Below, one piece after another: positions 46,175 through 53,176 of a stretch of 53,176 nt of DNA (positions are counted from its first letter, which is position 1; each line of letters opens with the position of its first letter). The notes beneath the pieces were generated by a model. The model saw only the letters and a program-made list of their open reading frames with translations. It did no database searches and had not been told where the DNA came from. Source of the DNA: Trebouxia sp. TZW2008 (taxonomy: Eukaryota; Chlorophyta; Trebouxiophyceae; Trebouxiales; Trebouxiaceae); NCBI GenBank assembly GCA_002118135.1, contig BDIU01000365.1, positions 275 to 53,450 of the forward strand. Direction: 5' to 3'. The position numbers and the translations under genes are program-made.

Positions 46175-49100
46175 CACATACAACACAATGATGAACCAGT
46201 TGAAGGTGAAGATGGCTGCAGGCAGACACAACAATGAGGCAGGCTCTGGGCGCGATGGCAGATGTCATGCAAAGACCTCCAACATCGGAAGTTCTTATCA
46301 TGATAACATTTCCCAGCATAAATGCATTTCTTGAAAACAGTGCATGGCTATCTTGCATGCATTGCTACAATCTCATCGCAGAATGCACAACACGCAGCAG
46401 CTTGCATGCTGGGCTGTCATGAATAAACAGAACAGAGAACAGGTACAAAATTGTGCTGCAAACGCAAACAAACATGACTCACGTGTCCAGCCTGCTTTAG
46501 CAACCATCCATCTGACTGGGGACAAGGCCGCCTCTGACCTAGCTTTCTTTGTTCTACATGTGTCATGTCAATGTTAGCAAATGCTCATGGTCATGCCAAC
46601 AGCTGATCATGGTAATCACAACAGCAAATGAAACTGAGTGTACCTGATGTAGGTATTGTGGTTTTGTATGCTGGAGATCAGAGCATTGGCGTGCGTAACA
46701 ACATTGCATTGAATGCCACTCAGCCCAAGCAAAGTGAGTTCACCATTGCTCAACACACTGTGCATCAGAACACTCATGTGCAGAAGCCTCAGACACACGC
46801 AGGGTAGTCTCAGCACAACATCGCAGCAGCTTTTGCTTTGCAGGACAACAGTTTCAGCCATGTATGAAGACTAGCAAGCGTGATGGCAGTGTGTTGGCAC
46901 AGGTAGGAAAAGCTGCTTTTGATCAGGGCAGAAGGCATCTGTAGGTGACGTTGCAATAGCAAGCGTGATGGCACTCAAACAGCACAGATAGGATGCGTCT
47001 CAATGGCCAAAGTATGGTGACCTGTCTTTCAGATTGCATGAGCAGGTCTGTGGCAGTGAACACACATAAGTTTTAAGCCTGTGCCTTCTGGCATCAAGTA
47101 CAGAGAAGTCAAGCTCCGTGCTAGGCTCAAGTCTAGTATTGTGGCAGCTAATTAACAGTGAGCACAGTAAGACATGATCGAACTGTTGGAGACAGTTGAT
47201 TGCTTCTGTACGTACCTAGATGGGCCTGCTGAGCCTGCCTAGTCGACATTTACAATGATGAAATGACAGTAAGCATTACCTGTAAACAAGGTTGAATGCT
47301 AGGCAGGGCATGGCAAAGGCAACAACAGGGCCTGAGAAAGCTCCAATGACACTGTTCAGTGTACCGTAGAATGGAAAAGCAATGCCCACCAACCAAGCCA
47401 AAAGTGCTGCAACACAGGATACAAGCATGAGTCAGCTGTGCAGAGACATGAAGGGCCGCAGCATATGCACTCATTGCAGACTCAGATTAAGGTCTATGAC
47501 AGGCAATACGTTTGCAAAAGAAGTGATGGCCTCAACCCCACATGCAGGCCACAAGATCTATAGCCTACAGAAGCTAGCACTGACTGACTTGTGCAAAGTC
47601 ATGCTCAGACCGCTCGGTACTTCAGCAGCCTGCAGCTACAGCAAGCACAGCTGCAGCTACAAACAGTTTTCAGCGGAGAGATGCAGGCACACAGGTACGA
47701 GCACCAGTGCCGACAATACAAGCAGGCAGCTTTGCTGATTGGTAGCCTGGACACTCCTGGTATGGTGCATGAAACCCAATGCAGGCAAATGGCAAGATCA
47801 GCTACCGCAGCAAGTGCTCCTGAGCAGGGAGCAACAGCCATCACAGCTCCAACTGAACATCAACATCAGCATCAGCATCACTGCCAACACAAACATCAAA
47901 GTACAGCAGACAGCTTACTGATGGGCAGCCTGGAGACAATACGCAGCCAGATGTTCTTCTCATGGATGCCCAACAGCTTCTCCCACATGTAGAAGAGGGG
48001 CGCATTGTAGTAGATGAAGGCGCAGATCTGGTGAACAATCATCAGGAAGATGGAAATGTTCATGGCCCAGGTGTGTGGCAGAGCACCATACACATTGCCT
48101 GCAAGCAAAAGATGCAGTGACGATGGGATTTTACATCAAGTTTGGACAAAACAACCACAAAAGCATCTTCACCACAATTATCCACAATTGTTTTAGATTT
48201 TACCGTATGTGATTGTTTGTCAGACAAAATGCAGCTGACATGCAAGCTCCCTAGAATCAGAATGAACATCGTCATTCATACAAGTACACATGTATACAAT
48301 CAATAATCGCCGGCCTTGTTGCGGTCCCTGTTTAATTAAGCCGTTCATTCTGTATTTGTGTCTTGCAGATTCGGCAATCTCTGAAGAAAACCCTCAAAAC
48401 ACAATTTTGCAGCAACACTGCCTCAAGTACACTGCAAAGCTAATCATCATTTGCATCAGCATGATAAGTTGCAGGCGAGTCATGTTCAGGGACCTGGCTA
48501 CCCATATAAAACAGCACAAATGTGCCGAGAAGGTGGATGAGCATACCGTATTTGGCATTGTTCTTGGGGTAGACGAGCTGTACTGCGGTTGAGTGGGGCA
48601 CTGTGAGGGTGAAGATGTACATAAAGCTCAGGAAGCCAATCATACGGTACTTCCTGCAGCTCGCACAATTACAAGTCAGCATCATGCTCCTGAACGCATG
48701 TCTATGGCTGGCGAAATGCACGTGCAAGATCACGAAGCACAATTTAGCAACAGCCAATGCTTAGTGGTGTCCCCAAGTGAAAAAGCCAGCTGCATACTGC
48801 TGTTTTATGTGACTCGATCTTCAGTGCAAATACATATTGCACAGCAGAAAAGAACAGAAGGTTGAGCACCAAGCCGTCATTGCAGAAGCTACTGTGCACA
48901 CAAGCACATTGCATCTGCCTGTGTCATGCACATCATCATGCACTGCTGGCACTGAAGACCACAACCGACTTGGTTTGTAAACGCAGCACTGGTGATGACA
49001 ATTTAGGAAAAACTCACTTGGGAACATTCATCCCATCCATGACCTCAAAGGAGATACTGTGCCCGCCATATGCCACCAGCAGCACACCCAAACCTGTGAA

Positions 49101-52100
49101 GAAGAGCTGCCTATTCTTGGGTCCCCTGCAGCCATACTTGAAAGCCTTAATTGGAGTTGTTGGCACTCATGCTGCGCTTTGATACCAACACTTCACGGTT
49201 GGGAGCGAGAAAGAAAGAAACAAAGCAAGGAAAGGACAGCTGCAGCATACCCAAACCTGTAAAGAAGAGCTGCCTGATCTTGGGTCCCCTGCAGGCCTCA
49301 GGAGCATGGGCACCCATGTCTGCTGTCAAGTGTGACATTTACTATGTTATCAGTTGACGAGCAGAGTCAGTCCAATGAGCGGTTGAGCATGATGCAGAGC
49401 ATGCAGCTAGACTTGCCTAAGTCATTCTTGCTCAGCAGGCACAGGCAATGGCGCAACTATGCATGTCGAAACATATTGGCGTGTGTGCCCTCAGACTTTG
49501 AGAGGGATCTGCAGTCAGATGTCCTGTGTGACAGCCACCACAACACAGCATACGCACAGCACTTTGCAAAAATTAGTGAGGGCTTGATGTGCATCATGTT
49601 GTCACTCATGGTGTACTCCGACATCCTGAAGGAGTGTTACGCCAGAACCGTGTGGGTAGCTTCAGCAGCCTTAGTTGGCTTTGACAGGGGTAGTGTATGC
49701 TACATTAGGCAGTAGCAGGGTGCGTACAATGCAGGTCAAACTGTAGTAGTGGTACATAAGGGTCGCGTGAGTGATGGGAACTGTATGCGGTGTTGACAAG
49801 GGTACTACATGCTATGCTAGGCAAGAGACAGGATGGCTCACGCTGTGGTGTCAGGGTGTTGATTGCCATGGCCGCTGTGGCCAGCTGCAATGATAATTCA
49901 CGATACAGTGCAGGTCAAAATGTAGTGGTGGACTGTGCAAGTAGTGGAAACAGTATGCATGCTCAACAGGGGTTTTCTATGGTGGATGTGACAAGACAAA
50001 GAACGACTCACGCTGTGGCGTCAGGGTGTTGAACGCCACGGCCGCTGTGGCCAGCTGCTATGACAATCCACCACACTGTGTAGGTGGTGCCGATGAGACC
50101 CAGGATGTTGATCACTCTGGTGTGACGCAGGGTGGGCACCAGCACTGAAAGTTGCAGAATAGCCCCAAAGATCAGAGCCCATGTCCTGCATCATAGTGTC
50201 AAGCTGATTATTTCCTGTTGGTTGTGCTTATGCGGATTAGCTCATTACCGTCTTTACTCATAGCCAGATGCTCGTTAGTGAGGTCCTATCACCCTGCTAG
50301 TCTCAGAGTTCAGCTTGCACTGACGCTGAACTCCTTTGGTACAGATCATAAGTATTTGCTGCCAGTGACACATGTTAGCACTTGCATCATGCATCATGTA
50401 TATGCGTCAACACCATTAGCAGCCAATGCCCCTTTTTCACAACAGCATAAGCTTCTTGTTGCTAGGCGCTGCATATCAGCTCTTTGGAAAGTTCAATCTG
50501 ACCGGCAACCAGCAAGCAGTCAGCCCAAAATCATGTACACAAGTGCATGCCAGCCAATGCGTATCGTCACTGCACCACAGTCTAGGCAGATACGCCAGTA
50601 GTAAGCGCTCAAGCTGCAGGCAACGATGTCACCCACGCTGATGCTGAACATAACAATTGCTTTCAGCGACTAGTACTGTGCTGGCGACCAGAGCCACTGG
50701 CTCAAGATGCATGCAGTTTCTGGCTCAGCTGCAGTGGGGCAGTCATCACCGTACCTTTTGTCAAGATGGGTACGCCAGTAGTAAGCATCTGAGCTGCAGG
50801 CTACCACTTGAGCCACACTGATGCCAAACACATTGACGATGAGAAAGAAGGCTAGTAGCGCCCCCAAAAATCGCCCACACAGGTATGTCACCACCTCATG
50901 ATACTGCAGCACCGCAGAAACACATCAGCATCATCAGTATCAGCAGCAGCAGCAGCAGCAGCCAACAGTCATCTGCTCTATTACTGAGCTACTGCAACAC
51001 AATTGTGTGAGAGTTGAGAGGCGCACACACCCATTGCAAAGGCTGAGATGTTTGCTCTTGAAGTGCTGTCATCCTGCCAAGTTCAAACAGAAGCAAGTAT
51101 TTGCCTCCAAAGCAGGAATTGCAGCTGACCATGTTTCACTTGCAAGAAGGAGCTTCTCTTGCTGAAGGCACAAGAATCTTTGCAGAGCAAGACCATCATG
51201 AGTGCTTCTGGTGTTTGAGGCATAGGAGTTTGTCTAAAGCAACAGCACAATGAGGTGCCCCTGAAAGCTGCAACAATGTGCAATCAAGCTATGCCCAAGC
51301 TGACAATACACTGCTGTGCTGGGGTGTGCACAGCACAACATACAACAGAGGAGTTCTGTGCTCAGACATTGTCTTGAACCAAGATTATGGTGTGAGTTAG
51401 GCAAAGCATGCGCAAAGTTTTCAACAAAGATACCAAGGGCTTCAGGGAGCGGTCACCTGTGTGATCCTTTTGCTGGCACCCTTGTCGCCATACCACTTGT
51501 CTTCCAAAATCTGCAGCCATGCAAAGTCAGTAATGGAGCCAAAGAAAGAGCCACACAGCTAGAAAATGGACTGCACGGTGGCATTGCATACAGATTGTCC
51601 AGGACCATTGAATTTGGTCTCTCTGACGCTGTGCTAGCACAGAAAGCAACTGACACAGATGTCAACACTTTTTTTGTGCAATGTGCAGTGAATCACACGG
51701 CTCCGTTACATGTCAAAGTCAGCAGCCTTTTCTCGTCTGTGTGATGCATGCACACACATGCACTTCTGCTGCAAGCCAACGACTGTTTGGAGGACTGCAG
51801 CAAGCTAAGCACATCCCAACTGCACTTACCAAGCGGCGCTTCCTCTCTTCGTACAAGTGGACCAGGAGCATGATGGTGTAGCAAGATACAAGACCACTGA
51901 ACAGGGACAAGACCAGGCCGGCTTTCAACCCCATCTTGGCATATGCATTTGGCATGGACAGCATAATCTGCCCAATCTGCAGCAAACAGTTTGGTGTCAT
52001 GCCAAGCAATCTGTAGACAGGCTGAGATCAGTGGGCTTCTCTGAGAGCTGTTGCTGCGTGATCCTGAGAGCAGCAGATTTGGGGAGTACACCAATGTATA

Positions 52101-52889
52101 TCCTGATTGACACTTTCAATTCACACGAGGAAGACATGGGAGAAATTGTGTCATGATCACCGGAAATCGCCAGGTCTAAGAAGGTGGCACTGTTTATAGG
52201 GTCTGATGCAAGCACAGACTGCTGCATATTCACGGGACGTAGTGCTTGGCATGCAGATATGCACTCCATGCGCTTTGTACCTGTGAGGAGGTTGTTGTCA
52301 ACCATGCATCCCATGCTGTCCCGCTTGAGCCAAACCACCCCTGCAGTATCAAATACAAGACATAGCGATTGACATCCGCCTGCTGCAAGAGCCGAGTAAA
52401 AATTCGGCCCGCAGTATCTGACGGCCTTGCACTTCATAAGCAATGGACAAGACTGCAGGAGAGCGGCACTAGCGCACACAGCACAAGCACGAATAGGTGT
52501 ACACATCCCTGAAAGTGCAGACAAGCTGAGCGGCGCATACCTGCCACTTGGCCCAGCCGCCGGTCCACTTTTCTGCGTACGCGCCACCTCCGCGCGTCTG
52601 CTCGAACTTGTCAGCCTCTGCGTCTTCCTATAAAGAAAAAGCGGTGAGCTGTAAAGCGAGGCATGGCCGGTGCCATGCTGTCACACCCTTCACCATAGCC
52701 ATACGAGATTGCAGCTGCACAGCGTCTAGCTCGCTTTGCAGAAGCGCAAGAGACATTTCAATGTTTGCGACCGCTTACCAAGCGGCCTAAACTGGTGGCC
52801 TCGATGGGGATTGGCGTGCCATCGTCTGCAGCCTTGATCACGCCTGGCTCCGTGACCTTGTACGCCGTGTCGATGATCTCGGAGGGCAT
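46175..52889 (-). CDS. AUX1/LAX-like auxin influx carrier homologue (AAAP family)
   Basis: A multi-pass proton-coupled permease of the amino acid/auxin permease family; plant AUX1/LAX members import indole-3-acetic acid at the plasma membrane. Exons: 52889-52779, 52627-52541, 52340-52281, 51976-51830, 51510-51457, 50903-50755, 50185-50012, 49125-49018, 48653-48547, 48098-47919, 47406-47280 (all phase-consistent, about 435 aa), then an unlinked exon ending at 46175 (AIFTFNWFIIVLYV). Segments align in order with AUX1: GTAWDAWLTTTSSQ, LSMPNAYAKMGLKAG, VACSSDAYYWRTHLDKRTWA, IGTTYTVWWIVIAAGHSGRG, LLVAYGGHSISFEVMDGM, FMYIFTLTVPHSTAV, FYMWEKLLGIHEKN, IAFPFYGTLNSVIGAFSGP. Substrate is inferred. One linking exon and the C-terminal end are not resolved. 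The start is the first ATG of an open N-terminal exon. Introns carry four or more junction-spanning duplications. Confidence 0.9.
47190..47268. repeat. Dispersed intronic repeat, copy 4
   Basis: The core GTACGTACCTAGATGGGC plus CTGCTGAGCCTGCCTAG is nearly identical to the 25.1-kb copy, including upstream TTGATTGCTTCT. It starts about 12 bp inside the intron from the AUX1-like donor at 47279 (minus strand). Confidence 0.82.
47721..47935 (-). repeat. Duplicated exon end in the AUX1-like gene
   Basis: The 3' end of the exon encoding RLPIS with its donor (47904-47935) recurs about 183 bp into the intron at 47721-47750 (GCAGCTTTGCTGATTGGTAG against GCAGCTTACTGATGGGCAGC). Confidence 0.75.
49081..49296 (-). 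repeat. Duplicated exon start in the AUX1-like gene
   Basis: The first part of the GPKNRQLFFTGLGVLL exon and its acceptor (49085-49131) recur about 163 bp upstream in the intron (49247-49296), reading GPKIRQLFFTGLGM. The acceptor (TGCAG|GGGACC) is intact in both copies. The outer copy has no good donor in the right place. Confidence 0.85.
49725..50060 (-). repeat. 170-bp repeat over an exon end in the AUX1-like gene
   Basis: The exon end and donor at 50012 (CTCACGCTGTGGCGTCAGGG on the plus strand) recur 170 bp into the downstream intron at 49837. A further partial copy of the intron part begins near 49729 (GCAGGTCAAA.TGTAGTxGTGG at 49732 and 49902). Confidence 0.87.
50590..50845 (-). repeat. 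Duplicated exon end in the AUX1-like gene (SSDAYYWRT)
   Basis: The coding stretch around ISVAQVVACSSDAYYWRT (50769-50845) recurs at 50590-50660 in the next intron (TACGCCAGTAGTAAGC shared exactly, spacing about 179 bp). The copy reads roughly ISVGDIVACSLSAYYWR and has lost the donor. Confidence 0.83.
50936..50961. repeat. Short (CAG)n / (CTG)n run
   Basis: Seven or eight CAG units in an intron of the AUX1-like gene, adjacent to CATCAG-type imperfect triplets. Confidence 0.85.
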
Positions 52890-53176
52890 GGCGGCTGGCC
52901 GCTCCTCAAGCAGGACTTGTAGGAAGCCGGTCGGTACTACGGACTTTAAGATGATCTTGTCCCGTCTGCCGCAATCCTATCGATCCGTTCAAGCCTTGAA
53001 CTTCAAGGCAAATCGCCTCACCTGCACGTGCAGGCCCGGGCCGACGGTACAGACGCTCGTGCTCACAGGGTCCATGTGGACTACACGTGGGTCCCATGAA
53101 GGGTCCATGCTGACAGGAAGAGCACCAGCAATCTCATAGTCCTGGCAGAGTTTGGCCGTTTTCCTCTGCAATTCCA
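52890..53176. promoter_or_regulatory. 5' region of the AUX1-like gene, truncated by the window
   Basis: Upstream of the chosen start codon, richer in CG dinucleotides than the introns. An open frame continues a short way upstream (KIILKSVVPTGFLQVLLEE...) but has no ATG, so the leader or promoter is expected here. An extra upstream exon cannot be excluded. Confidence 0.4.

Overview
This window is nuclear DNA of an intron-rich eukaryote, most likely a green alga (Chlorophyta; Trebouxiophyceae is my best guess). The genes contain short exons with phase-consistent GT-AG junctions, introns of about 59 to 1000 bp, and (CTG)n-type microsatellites. The gene set mixes plant-type functions (UDP-glucuronate decarboxylase, a chloroplast-type phosphoglucan phosphatase, ATP sulfurylase, an AUX1/LAX-like carrier) with a motile-cilium gene (dynein regulatory complex subunit DRC3). 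This mix fits an alga that has, or recently had, flagellated stages. The lineage is inferred from gene content and style; no marker gene fixes it.

Layout: UXS (-, 0.85-4.08 kb) is head-to-head with an LSF2/SEX4-like phosphatase (+, 4.54-8.61). Next come a ThiE/TenI-family gene (+, 9.37-10.33), an unrecognised probable organelle protein (-, 11.97-12.85) head-to-head with a lysine-rich chromatin-like protein (+, 13.74-14.63), and a large DUF4211-domain gene (-, 15.23-26.65). That gene is head-to-head with an AIG1/ADTRP-family membrane protein (+, 27.04-28.16), followed by ATP sulfurylase (+, 28.56-32.25) and DRC3 (-, 32.62-39.09). DRC3 is head-to-head with an unassigned multi-exon locus (+, about 39.37-44.9). 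The window closes with an AUX1/LAX-like carrier (-, about 46.2-52.9). Most neighbours are divergent or convergent pairs; nothing suggests operons. Exons were placed by hand from splice consensus, reading phase and family similarity.

The most unusual signal is structural. In the DUF4211, DRC3 and AUX1-like genes, and probably the 39-45 kb locus, segments of about 90-180 bp that straddle an exon-intron junction are tandemly repeated, with the extra copies lying in the adjacent intron. The clearest array (17.4-18.36 kb) has 164-bp units, each made of a 105-nt (35-codon) exon piece and a 59-bp intron. Four extra copies keep an open phase-0 reading frame, so alternative or repeat-protein exons are possible. 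Other notable signals are a 113-bp TA-flanked terminal-inverted-repeat element inside the last exon of the DUF4211 gene (the reconstructed empty site restores the frame), two diverged relatives of it in introns, a short dispersed repeat in introns of three minus-strand genes, and at least three GC-AG introns.
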